A stretch of DNA of 23,595 nucleotides from Coptodactyla brooksi (GCA_033557675.1 JAWQRM010000370.1:1-23595); one strand, 5' to 3'. Shown: positions 9,063 through 19,018, counted from the stretch's first letter. Program-made: numbers and translations. Notes: a model not told the origin generated them from the letters alone.

Positions 9063-10677
9063 ATGACTCCATTTTCACCTTTAGAACAGGTGAATTATGA
9101 TAGCTATCTTAGCTATCATATGTGTAAAAACCCTTTTAGCCATGGCGACAATCGAAAGCTTAAAGATTGTCACATTACCGGGAAATTTGGAGACGTTGCA
9201 GATTATAAATGCAATTTAAATTTAGCACATTGTGAAGAGGAAGCTGGCTGTTTTCACGTACTGCCGCAAAATGAGGAGAATTAGATCTCCTTTAGTAAAT
9301 TAGTTTTGATTGATAAATATGAGGATAAAAATACTGTGATAAAAGATCTTTATTTTAAATTAATATTCTTAGATTCTTTTAGATCTATGGCTTCATTCTT
9401 TAGTTCCCTCACCGGAAGTCATATACATATATCATGATGTTATCATAATGTTAAATTGTTATCAAACCTCTCGTTTAAATCCAACCCATTATTTTACAGT
9501 ACCCGGACTATTTTGGGATTCAATCCTTTGGCATACGGGAATAAAATTAGAGCTTTTAACCGATACCGCATTGATTCATTTTATTAAAAGGGGTATACGG
9601 GACGGTATCAACCAATGTTCTCTTCATTATGCTAAAGCTAATAATAAATGCACGACAAATTATGAGACTTCGAAGACTTCTACGTATTTGACCTAGTGAA
9701 ATGTTAATTAATTTTTAGGTTGGGTAATGTCACATTGTTTAGCACAATCCAGGTTTAAATGGTAAACGATAGAGGAAATTAAAAATTTTAATTTAATGAA
9801 CATAGCTGAAAAATCAGATGTGGGTACAGTTGAGATGGGGTATATTTTAGAAGTAGACGTCAACAAATTACATAAGCGGAATTACATGATGACCCACCCT
9901 TTCTAGCAAAAAATATAGTACATATCATTTCAAAAATAAAAAATTCATTTCGAACCTAAATAATAAAGAAAAATGTGTTATTCATTACTACAATTTGAAA
10001 CAAACTTTGGTAAATGGGCTTCAATTGGATAAAATTTATCATGTTTTACAATTTCGACAATCACATTGGTTGAAGTTCTACATCAATTTAAATACTAAAC
10101 TAAAACAGAGTGATTGAAAATCATTCAAAGAATGAAGACTTTTATGTTAAAGAACAATTCAGTGTTTGGTAAAACTATGGAAAATGTTGGTAAAAGAGTA
10201 GATATTAGATTAGTGGCGCAGTGGGAGGATGTTGGGAAGCGACGTGGGGCCATCAATCTGATCGTAAAATTAAACTTTCGAAATATGTCAGTATTTTCTG
10301 AAAACTTTGCAGCTGTTCAATTGAATCGGTTCTAAATTATTTACGGCAATCCGATTTATATTGGGTTTTCAGTGTTAGATTTATCTAAATTATTAATGCA
10401 CGAATTTTATTATGACTTTGTTAAAGAAAAACACGGGGATAATGTTAATCTTTGCTATATGAGTACCGCTAGGTTAACGTTGTTAATTGACACTGAGGAC
10501 GAAGATATGAAGGAGCATTTAGCAAAATTCGATATATCTATCTTTAACATAAAAAGTATTTATAGTATTCTACGTTATACTAGTGAGAATAAAACTCATA
10601 GCTCGGGAACACCAAAATTTGGTGTATACCATGTAAATATTTTTTCTTTTTATGGGGAGTACTCTAATGGGGTGTAA
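9063..10677 (+). pseudogene. Polinton/Maverick-type DNA polymerase B fossil
   Basis: Three frames together give a family-B, protein-primed-type polymerase as found in Polinton/Maverick elements and related viruses. In order: CHITGKF and a CN pair (about 9165-9215), LDSFRSMASFFSSL (about 9370-9410), HYFTVPGLFWDSILWHTG (about 9490-9545), HFIKRGIRDGINQCS, a ruined motif A region (9697-9730), GYILEVDV (about 9840-9865), VIHYYNLKQ (9974-10010), motif B NNSVFGKTMEN (about 10150-10185) and the motif C region (10456-10473). Stops include 9282-9284, 9694-9699, 9709-9711, 10115-10117 and 10333-10335; frame changes occur near 9440, 9910-9960 and 10115. The catalytic Asp of motif A is AAT (Asn) at 9700-9702, and motif C reads YMSTAR with both aspartates replaced. 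It is inactive. No capsid, ATPase or integrase of such an element is seen nearby. Confidence 0.88.
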
Positions 10678-11240
10678 TGATATATTGTAAAAAGTTCAGC
10701 TAGGAAAAAAACATGCAATTGCGCATGATGAAAACATGGAAGTAATTATTATTTAGGAATTATTGCATTTGCTGTTACGCAATAATTCCTGTGCGTATAC
10801 ACGAAACCACGGGCGAATTTTACGATGTGAACACGTAAATACAGCATCGAAAAATGCTGCGTCGTGAATTTCAAGGGCACTGATGTAATGTTCCTGTGCT
10901 TATATAAAATCACCTATTGTAAAATTCATGATGCTGTCTACTTCAAGGGTTTAGTCGATCGATAACGATCTAAAAAAAGTTGTTGATTCGGGTTGAACAG
11001 AAAAGGTTATCGGTAGTGATACCAATACAGGACTCTCAGCCCAAAAAGCTTTATCTTCGCAGGAAAAAAAAACATAGCCAGACTGGATTGGTATACAACG
11101 GAGACAAGGATGTTAGTAAACCAAACCGTGCGAATTTATTTCAATTTGTTAAATTTTAATATTTTGTAGTATAAGGCTTCCTAATAAAGTGAAGACAAAT
11201 ACAACATCTTTGTAATTTCCTTTTTTTTTCTTTATTCATA
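10678..11240. other. no gene seen; one 12-bp hairpin
   Basis: AGGAATTATTGC (10755-10766) and its perfect complement (10779-10790) form a hairpin with a 12-nt loop. Otherwise the stretch after the polymerase fossil shows no ORF or motif. Confidence 0.5.
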
Positions 11241-11398
11241 GGCGTGTATACACCACCTATATCGCGGGGCGTAAGTACTAGACAGTGCTTTCTATCACTG
11301 ATTCGCTGTAGTACCTTCTGGCGTGATAGAATGCCACCTATACTGTGGGGACGTAAGTAATAGACAGCGTCATCTATCATCGAGGTAGGCCGCTAACG
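11241..11398. repeat. 79-bp tandem repeat, two diverged copies
   Basis: GGCGTG starts copies at 11241 and 11320. Shared landmarks are GCCACCTATA/ACCACCTATA, GGGG(C/AC)GTAAGTA and TAGACAG. The open frame 11156-11380 (-) merely runs through both copies and is not credible as a protein. Confidence 0.75.
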
Positions 11399-11646
11399 TA
11401 TTTGGCGCTGGGTTGGGTCAGTAAACTAGGTACCTCTACGAGGTATCTGTCTTCGGTCGGTAAAGTGGTACTTGGGTTGAGGCGGTATCTATTCTACTGA
11501 CTGCTTACGACAGGCACCCACCTTGCCGGCTTTCCACCACAGGTACTTTCCGGACCCCTACCACTTCCAGGAATGAGGTTTAAACTGGTGTGGGGATAAA
11601 TAAACGATTTAACACTTTTTATCGAAAAAAGAAGATTCAGGAGAGA

Positions 11647-11717
11647 TTCTCGTTAGCTCCGCAGTAAAGCACCTATCATGAAAATAGAAGGTCGCAGATA
11701 CGAATCCTGCTCGGAAC
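11647..11717 (+). ncRNA. tRNA-like segment (tRNA pseudogene or SINE head)
   Basis: TAGCTC...AGCA at 11654-11671 resembles the D arm and box A. CTAT-CATGAAA-ATAG forms an anticodon-arm-like hairpin with a 7-nt loop (apparent anticodon TGA, but A instead of U at position 33). GATACGAATCC near 11697-11707 matches box B except for one base, inside a T-arm-like stem GCAG/CTGC. Acceptor pairing is poor. A decayed tRNA or tRNA-derived SINE is more likely than a working tRNA. Confidence 0.5.
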
Positions 11718-11719
11718 TC

Positions 11720-12450
11720 AATTTATTTTATTGTTTCGTAGTGTAAAGCTTAATTGACCACGTATACAAAGTTAAGGAAACTGTTATTCTGTTAAGGAGA
11801 CTTGTTGGCAGTTTGTAAAGGGTATAGATCAGAGTATCTATCCTTATGCCAAAACTGGGGCAGGAACGCTGCACGGGAAAAAATTATGCAAACAAGGGGT
11901 GTCAAAGCAATAAAGAAACAATTAGACGCCATCTTTTAGCATATATAGGATATATCCGCCTTTTAGATTTCATTAACTTTTGTTAACTTCACGTTAACAA
12001 AACGTGCGTCGAACAGATATTTTTGAGGTTTACTGTAGTGGTGATGCAGTGGTCATATATTTCTTCGCTATTACATAAAGTTGATTAAAATTCGCAAAAT
12101 GTCGTAAAGTTATTTAATACAAGTGGTGTTAGGGACAAACAATTTACCGTTGTTTATAGTGTACAATATTATTTTTAACACAAACATTAACACTTGAATT
12201 GCAGTTGTGTAATGCATTTGTAGACGTCGTTATTTCATAGGCGCATCTTCAAAGAATTAACCTTTCGGCTTTAATTAAATTACCCTGTGTAAGAAGTTAT
12301 AGAGGTTATGACGTAAAACGTGAAAGAGAAATATCTGTCTTTAACATGCAACCGATTGTGCTATAAAACAGATATCAGTTAAAAGCCTGTTGACGAGCAC
12401 GGGCTAACTTTCGAGAAACGTCAATTAAAAATTCTTCATTTCTAGATAGT
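11720..12450. other. no gene seen
   Basis: Unique-looking DNA. TTTTGTTAAC (11978-11987) and its exact complement (11993-12002) form a short hairpin. No ORF of note. Confidence 0.45.
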
Positions 12451-12457
12451 TAATTGA

Positions 12458-12488
12458 TATAAAAGCGAGACATCACTAATTCATCATT
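12458..12488 (+). promoter_or_regulatory. candidate TATA/initiator core promoter
   Basis: TATAAAAG at 12458-12465 is followed 28 bp on by TCATT (12484-12488), close to the arthropod initiator with A as +1. Spacing fits a TATA promoter. What it would drive is unclear, because the next coding-like segment is only a transposase tail. Confidence 0.35.
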
Positions 12489-12568
12489 AACTCGGGTGGG
12501 AAGAAAATTTATAAATCCAGCGATATTATAGAAAAATTCATGTTTACTATAATTCTAGGCCGATTATT

Positions 12569-12745
12569 GAAGTGGCACCAAGTGGCGCCAGTTCCACATA
12601 CTTCTCAGTTGTTCTCGTTCCAAAAGACACTTCTGGAGACGTAAAACATACGAGCAGCTGTTTTATCTGTAGGTTAACATCATCTTTTACGAGAAAATGT
12701 AACGTTTGTAAAAGGCTAATTTGCAACAACATACCGTCACCATCA
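12569..12745 (+). pseudogene. orphan cysteine-rich tail, piggyBac-like
   Basis: The frame starting around 12569 reads a serine/proline-rich linker and then CFIC-x9-CNVC-x4-C (about 12660-12725), matching the C-x2-C...C-x2-C zinc-binding tail that ends piggyBac transposases. The final histidine expected in the family is not evident. No transposase core precedes it. Downstream, the frame runs into unrelated sequence. Another small zinc-binding protein is possible. Confidence 0.45.
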
Positions 12746-12849
12746 CAAAAGGTCAACAGTGTACAATATAAAAACTACAAGATGCACACCGTACATGACT
12801 TTCTCCTACCTTGCCTCTGGTTTAAATATAATTTTCATTCGTACCTGTC

Positions 12850-13170
12850 ATCTTTTTCCAAAAATGTGTAATAAGACTTAATTATTACACATAATAAGCC
12901 GAATGCCCTGTATTTTCGAAAATAGTTTCAAATTGTGAACAGTTCAGTCTGGTGCAACTTTTATTCGAAACATTTTTTGAAACATTTTTATCTAGAAAAA
13001 GCAATAACACTTCTAAGAAAAATTTTGCATTCACAGCTATCATGTTTTTTCAAAAATATGAAATAACGCCCAAACCAAATAACGCCCTGTATATTCGAAA
13101 ACTATTTCAAATTGTGAAGAATCCGATGTTATGCAACCTTTATCAGACACATTTTTTTTCTAAAGAGAAC
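12850..13170. repeat. 179-bp tandem repeat, about 1.8 copies
   Basis: GCCCTGTAT is followed by TTCGAAAA and (C)TATTTCAAATTGTGAA in both copies (landmark at 12905 and 13084). Preceding CAAAAATRTG and following CAACCTTTAT/CAACTTTTAT blocks also repeat. Open frames across it are incidental. Confidence 0.8.
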
Positions 13171-13490
13171 AATACCCGAGATTAAGAACGCAATATCCTC
13201 TTGTCCCAAAGGACTGTTTTTATTACTAGTTATGCTTATATCTCGAGAACTGTTGATTTTAAGCATATACTATTCTTATAGTTTTTTTTTACTCACAAGT
13301 TTATGTAGATTACAAAAACATATTTTGTTGCGAAAAATCGTAAAATAATCAAACAGTTTTTAGGTTAAGTACATCAACCATATGGACAACTTTTACGAAA
13401 TCCTTATTGTGACCAGATTATATGATAATTAGCTGGTATGCAAAGTATTGTTTTAATCAGTGTAATGTGGCAGTCTAAAAACGACTAACA

Positions 13491-13530
13491 CACAGACAGA
13501 CAGACGGACGGACGGATGGACGAACAGACC
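13491..13530. repeat. CAGA/CGGA tetranucleotide microsatellite
   Basis: CAGACAGACAGACGGACGGA-type tetramers form a short run, a common tail or interior feature of insect repeats. Confidence 0.85.
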
Positions 13531-13620
13531 AACCACCAAAAATAGCATAGATAGACTACAAGCAGCCTAATTCGTCAAGCTCCACCAAAATGTCGACACG
13601 ATTTTTTTTGCGAATGCAAT

Positions 13621-13640
13621 ACTTTCTCTTAAGAGAAAGT
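13621..13640. repeat. perfect 20-bp palindrome
   Basis: ACTTTCTCTTAAGAGAAAGT is its own exact reverse complement, centred on TTAA. Confidence 0.95.
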
Positions 13641-13806
13641 AAAAATTTATATTAAATCTATATTTGCGTGTAATAAATTTTTGAATGTTATACATTTTCT
13701 ATAATGCATACAAATTTGTTTTCTTACAGTATTTTCTTTCATAATTTGGGATATAGGAACTTGGGTACCTACTTGTGCACATAAGGGATATATTCTTAAT
13801 ATTAGG

Positions 13807-15797
13807 CGTCTAAATGCAAAACTCGACAAGTCCATTAAAACGAATTTCACAGAAATCACGAAAAACCGATTAAAATATTGTAAATATTAAAAACAATAAT
13901 AAATCTAAAACATTGTAATTATCTGGTGCATTATTTCTTGAAAATGTATTGCCTAAAAATCTAATATAGTTAGTTTTCTTGTAAACTGGGATTTTAATTT
14001 GGACATGTTGGATTTTGCGTGTTAAGAGCTGTGACACACAATACACATAACTTTAACTAATACTAAACATCAAAATCTAAATTTTAGGTAAACAAAAATT
14101 GTCAGCTACATCTTCATTTTCAGTTTCATACTGCCTGATTTCTGTCGTAGAGTTCTCTACAACAACAGGACCCCCCTTACAAGCATTTTAAAAAAAGGAT
14201 AGCGCTTCATTGCTATGCCAATCTTCCCCGTAATGCTTTTTAATCAAATAATACTAGTCCTTTTATCTGGTTTAACTGTCATGCCAGTTTCATATGACTT
14301 GGTTTCAGAAGCAGCTTTTTTCCCTTCTTATCAATGATTTTGGTGAACCTAGATTGTCCCTACAGAAATATTCTCCTCTTAGAGAAAGACCAGTATTACT
14401 TTTTAAAATTATGATGCGTTTGCCACTGCGCTGGAGGTTTCATGGCAAGTTGTACTTTAGATTTTCAGTCAAGTACTGGAACTTTAACTCCTTATTTGCA
14501 CACCTTTCCCCAGTTTTGTATTATTTTTATATATTGCTCAGGATTTGTAAAATTTGGTTTCTTTTTATTTCTTTTTCGATTTGACCAAATAGCCTGTCTG
14601 GAGGAACGTAAGAATTTCCTACAACTGGAAATATAACTTGAACTTCTTTAATGGTTGAAGGGCTTAAATTTAACAACCAATTACACAGCATTCCAATTAC
14701 TGTGGAGTTCTTATTTTGTGCTCCACAGCCATCGTAAAATAATCGTACAACTTTAACAGTGTCACTAAATTCATACGTTGTTGTGAGTGTGGAAGATCGC
14801 TGACGTTATTTCATTAGATGCTCTTTGGTGATCCACCTGTATGACTTAACTGTAGCTGAATTTAATTTTCCTCCGACACTTCCTTCGATGGCGGCAAAAT
14901 GATAAAAATTTCGTTGCATAATGAAGTAAGTAGCCTGATCTGGAATCTTAGGCAAGGATACATTTTTCTGGCAGTCAAAGCTAAAATCTACGTTATATTC
15001 CCTTCAGAAAAAATATCTAAAAAATGACTCCTTAACTTGAAGACCCCGCTCAACAGACTTACTGTATATTTTCCAAAGTTTTTTTATATTTAATTAAGCT
15101 GACAAGTAAAATCTGTGAGAAGTTTTGGATCGGCAATAATGAGACTCAACACGTTAATTGCTCCACAAAGTTTTTTATAGCTGCTCGCTTGTTGTTATTT
15201 TTTTCTTTCACTCGATCTCCTTCTCGATGTTCCGTAGGCATTTTATTCTTCTCCTTATAACGTTTAAGGATATTTAAAATTTTGTCCTTTTTTACTCTCA
15301 AAATATCCATGAAGATCTGCCTACACACATTCACCAGTAATCCATCCTTTCTTTTGATATGATACACTACCCTCATAGAGTTTCATTTTTTTCCCTTCTG
15401 AAATAATATTTTGGTCATTCACGGCTTTTTAGCTATTTTTCAATTAAAAAAGAACACAGACAAAACTTGAACACCGTATCTCCTACAGAACGTTCGCAAA
15501 ACAACTAAACAAAACAACAAACGAAAAACGTGGAGATTATGGTGTGATTAACATGTGACCCGACTAACTCGTTCCTATTGGCTGACGCGGACATATCGGT
15601 GTTTGAATTTAGATACTGAAAGGACATGTCGTTTTTTGCACCTAAACCAGATTTTCTATACTAAATATCTAATAGATATTGTCGGTATTTGCAAGAGAAT
15701 ATTATGGAATTTAATAGCGCTATAGGATAATGAACAAAATGGTGTATAGAACTCAAATTTCACAAATGTGTGACTTGTCGCGTTTTGCATTTAGACG
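13807..15797. mobile_element. about 2-kb element bounded by inverted repeats
   Basis: 13807-13832 and 15772-15797 are complementary at 25 of 26 positions (shared core TTTTGCATTTAGACG). They flank a region whose only coding content is the broken transposase-like gene on the minus strand. Similarity weakens quickly on both sides, so these may be terminal or subterminal repeats. The exact termini and a target-site duplication were not resolved. The open frames 13647-13859 (-) and 15730-16014 (+) share FAFRRLI simply because they run over the two arms. Confidence 0.65.
14279..15376 (-). pseudogene. transposase-like gene with a DGCGxQNKN motif, broken
   Basis: From ATG 15374-15376 the frame reads YHIKRKDGLLVNVCRQIFMD, then a charged stretch ending at 15146. 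One base over, ESHYCRSKTSHRFYL (from 15147) continues in a second frame through FDCQKN (near 14975), LPKIPDQATYFI, RLFYDGCGAQNKNSTVIGML (around 14740) and FPVVGNSYVPPDRLFGQIEK, to a stop at 14527. A third frame carries the tail to 14279. In-frame stops also occur inside. A local shift and return around 14815 interrupts the NEITSAIFHTL-like part. This order matches a large uncharacterised insect family usually found as transposon-borne genes (DUF7869-like; name from memory, unchecked). The catalytic role is inferred, not proven. Confidence 0.72.
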
Positions 15798-15799
15798 TT

Positions 15800-16620
15800 T
15801 GATATGCTCTATAACTATTTTTAAAAAGTATAATATTGTTAATATCATATCAGTTGAAATTGATTGCTTTGGGATAAATATGAGTTTCAACCGCGTTGTC
15901 ATACCAAAAAGGAGAAAAAAAAATTTAAAACACAAAAAATACTGGGTACCTAACAGTCATATAACGGTTATTAAGTTACAGGTTGCAGAATATTGTAGTA
16001 TTGGAGTAGTGTAGGGTTTCTAAGATCGATTCAGAGAAGATAAATATTGGTAATAACAATTTTGGTGGGCAACATTGCGCTGAAAATCGAAATACCAAAA
16101 TCATTTGTCCACTTGTGACATTTTGTGACACTGGTCTCGTTAATGTAAGAGCCTTAGTAAAGATATAAATAAGAATCATTCGCCAGAGACCAAGCAGCAA
16201 GCATAAAAGAATTCGAAAGCTCATTCGGGTAAAGACAATTGCTCTCTGTTCTTCCTTAGCAGCTATCTCGGTCCCGTCGTTGAGTGAGAAAGAACAGACA
16301 CTCCACTGACATCTACGGATGCGTACATACGTCCATTGTTTTACGTTCCTTTCTCTGAAGTAGTACAAACAATATCCATTCGGACTTTTTTCATTTTTAC
16401 ACGAATTTATCAACAGTATTAGATCATTTTAACTTCGCTGTTCTCCTTAGTTTTACTATACACTTATAGTCAACAATAGGAAAATATATTATAATAAAAA
16501 ATATTTCAAACACTAAATCCAAAAGCAAGAGAGAATATTAAATAAATTCTGACGTGCATCCATTTATTGCCTAATTTTCACACTGATGACAATAATACAT
16601 TACGTGAGCCTTACACAAAT
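15800..16620. other. no recognised gene
   Basis: A 145-codon open frame at 15976-16413 (-) has no motif I recognise and no clear codon bias. It could be chance, or part of the flanking piggyBac element. Nothing else was identified. Confidence 0.35.
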
Positions 16621-16622
16621 AT

Positions 16623-17300
16623 TTAATTACACTTACAACATGTTATACTTGTTTTATTGTTACATTTTGATGGACACATATTACATCATGCTTTTTTATT
16701 TTTACTGATTGCACCAGATGTAGATGGCACCGCTACATCGCCACGTTGATCTTGAATTTTCTTTACAGTAGCATGTTGATTACGAGGTTTATGTTCTTTT
16801 GACATCATATAGGAGGTTACCATCGGTTTGCCCAATTCTTCCAGAAATAGTCTTCTCTTGTACAGATGGTTCTTATTCCAATCTGGATTTGTTTCTGTCC
16901 ATAATGTAAATGCAATATAAGCATTAAGTATATTGTAGTAAGTATATGCTGCAATACTTTGATTTAACGTATCAACCGCCCCGTTCGTAGAGTACGGAGT
17001 ATAATCTAATATCGTTTGTGGCTTCTTGTCGTCCCTGTTCCTCACTTCCTTATCACAGTGCATTGTGCTCATGAGAATAATTCTTTCATTTTTTAGGTAC
17101 ATATGACACAATTGTGGTATCCTTGGTAAAATAAAAAGCAGAACTATGTACTTCTTTACTTATTGTGGTTACAAGTCACATAACTTTGTCATCTTTGGTT
17201 ATTTGTTTCCAAGATTTTGTGACGTTGTTTACTGGTGCGTAAAGTATAATATTGCCAGACAGTTTTTACAACCAATTGTTAGTAATATTTTAAACAAGAT
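16623..17300 (-). pseudogene. piggyBac transposase pseudogene, C-terminal part
   Basis: The main frame (17111 to 16686) carries RIILMSTMH, DYTPYSTNGAVDTLNQ with the late catalytic Asp region, WTETNPDW and the RRLFLEELGK helix of DDE_Tnp_1_7 transposases. Next comes an acidic/serine linker and a TGA at 16686-16688. Directly after the TGA, in the same frame, CNMC-x11-CCKC (16629-16685) is the cysteine-rich zinc-binding tail. Upstream, after a frameshift near 17095, FTKDTTIVSYVPKK continues the core, and decayed sequence runs to about 17300. The N-terminal half is missing. Another member's tail seems to lie at 12569-12745 in the opposite orientation. Confidence 0.87.
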
Positions 17301-17550
17301 TGTTACCTACATAACTCTCGGGTCATTAAGACATGTTTTATACATTTTGAATTGCTTAGGCCTGATAATGGTTATTTCTTCCTCAATTGAGGGAAAAATT
17401 CGATGAACTTATAATAAACATCCGATGAACAAAATTCTGAATTATAAATTGGTTGATTTGATTTGCAAACTGATATTACTTATACAATTATATTTGTTAA
17501 ACTGTTGTTAACTTGGTCACTGGTTACCACTTCACCAAAATAATAAATTG
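17300..17550. other. no gene seen
   Basis: AT-rich DNA, possibly still part of the piggyBac element. No motif recognised. Confidence 0.35.
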
Positions 17551-17553
17551 ATT

Positions 17554-17635
17554 GCTCGACGTACATTTCACCGAGCAATTCCGGCCTGGTCTAGAGTCAC
17601 CAGGGACAGAGGACTCTGTCCCTGGTTTCTCTAGA
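17554..17635. repeat. second foldback MITE copy, partial
   Basis: TCTAGAGTCACCAGGGACAG plus two bases (17590-17611) pairs with 17614-17635 at 20 of 22 positions around a 2-nt turn. Outside it, GCTCGACGTACATTTCACC (17554-17572) resembles the arm block at 8712-8730, while its mirror on the right side is missing. Confidence 0.7.
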
Positions 17636-17819
17636 CTAGAGATAAATTATTAAATTATTTGATTTCGCATCTTTCCGTGTTTTTTTTTCAATGACCTGTT
17701 GGTGAAGCTCACGTTGAATCAAATATTATTACAGTGTTCCGAATTTTCTCTTCACCTTGGCTTTTCTCTTAGATGACTGTGAAAACCGTTATTTGGTATC
17801 TTTTCTAATAAATAAGTTT

Positions 17820-18325
17820 TCCCCGCGTGGCACTACCAGTTTGGTCCACTCTGTACGACGCACAGAAAGAGCACAGGTATTGCCGGCGTCGGTGTCTGTC
17901 CACGATCAATAATAGACCCATCATTTGATTAGTTTCGCGTGTCGTGGGCGTTCGGAGTTTGCGCCTTTCCGCGATGCCGTCACTGCACCGGGGCACACAC
18001 CTAGACGGAATCGTCGGCGGCCCCTGACTAGACAAAAGGTAATCGGACAGTTCCGAGCCTCCTATCTCTCTGTCGCTCTCGGTTGGCCGGCACTGCCAAG
18101 ATTGCAGTCCGCGTGCGACCGTTGCCTTGGCAACTACGCAACCAACGTGTCACGTTACACCCACCGCATGTGCGCGGATACCCACTGCGATCACTTGATC
18201 CGAACCGGCGCGGCACCACCTACGATCTCATTCGTCGGCACTCACCCCATTTCAGTACTACAGGAAAACACTTACTGCGCCACATACCTGATGTCCCTTC
18301 AAAGTTTTTTCCCTTAAACTATTAA
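17820..18325. promoter_or_regulatory. CpG-rich block with X-box; possible promoter or 5' exon
   Basis: This is by far the most GC- and CpG-rich DNA in the window; I count roughly 45 CpG in 430 bp by eye. It contains a perfect X-box palindrome GTTGCCTTGGCAAC (18121-18134), the RFX-factor binding type, and donor-like sites CACAG|GTATTG (about 17876) and AAAAG|GTAATC (18038/18039). Overlapping open frames of 60-130 codons on both strands (for example 17925-18317 +) are expected from the GC content and resemble no family. A promoter or non-coding first exon of the plus-strand ORF at 18564 is the simplest reading. Confidence 0.45.
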
Positions 18326-18563
18326 AGAGAATAATAATTACAGTGTAGTTAGTTTATGTAGAAACTGTTGCTAATAAGGACTGTTTTTAATCCGTTTTCT
18401 GTGTAACAAAATCACAATCGTCCAATTCATAAATAGAATACTTTCGCTTTCTGTAGTTGTATCAATACAGTATAGTTCGATTACGAATAAATCGCAAAGA
18501 AACGAAAGTGTAGGTGAATATCATTCCTGGTCAACCAGGACGTTGTGTTAAAGTGGTTGTGCT

Positions 18564-18716
18564 ATGGATGCGGGGGCGTGCTGTATAGCCCCTTCGGCAT
18601 CGACGACTCAACACTCGGAAGACCAAATTGTACCGGCACATCCAGCAGATTGTTGGAATACGCACCATCAAACAAACCATTCGCAGCCTTTCATCGACGC
18701 TTGGTTACAAATGCAG
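18564..18716 (+). CDS. possible first coding exon, product unknown
   Basis: ATG 18564-18566 follows an in-frame stop (18549-18551) and opens a 51-codon frame starting MDAGACCIAPSAS and ending QPFIDAWLQMQ. It uses GC-rich codons unlike the surrounding AT-rich DNA. At its end CAG|GTTGGT (18716/18717) could be a splice donor in phase 0; unspliced, the frame stops six codons later. The overlapping frame 18545-18727 looks like a shadow. Position 240-740 bp downstream of the CpG-rich block supports a real gene start. I do not recognise the protein; no downstream exon was found in the window. Confidence 0.4.
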
Positions 18717-18719
18717 GTT

Positions 18720-19018
18720 GGTCATAATCTTTAATTACGTTCGTAAACGGCAAATCCAGATGTTTTTGTTCATTGATAAATTTGGAAGTCCTCAATAAAT
18801 GTAATCTAAATGTAATGGCGGAAAAAATTATGGCCAGCCCATAAGTCTATTTCCAATCTTAATATTATCTCACTGCTAAAGCAGACAATAATTATTTTAA
18901 TATTTACATATATTTTAATAACTATCAAGATAAATATGACAGGAATTTCTGGGACTATTTTATATATCGATGGACGTTTGTTAAAAAAGTTATCCAGTTG
19001 TTGTAAATAAACTGAAAC
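18720..19018. other. no gene seen
   Basis: AT-rich stretch between the plus-strand ORF and the poly(A) signal of the minus-strand candidate gene. Confidence 0.4.

Noticed and set aside
11156..11380. 74-codon minus-strand frame
   Set aside because: It runs through both copies of a 79-bp tandem repeat and has no motif.
15730..16014. 94-codon plus frame sharing FAFRRLI with the minus frame 13647-13859
   Set aside because: The similarity comes from the inverted repeat arms of the 13807-15797 element, not from a shared protein.
15976..16413. 145-codon minus-strand open frame
   Set aside because: No recognised domain or neighbouring gene structure. It could be chance, so it is noted only as an unexplained stretch.
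17925..18317. 130-codon plus-strand open frame in the CpG-rich block, with overlapping frames on both strands
   Set aside because: Several frames are open at once because GC-rich DNA has few stops; none shows a family motif or convincing start.
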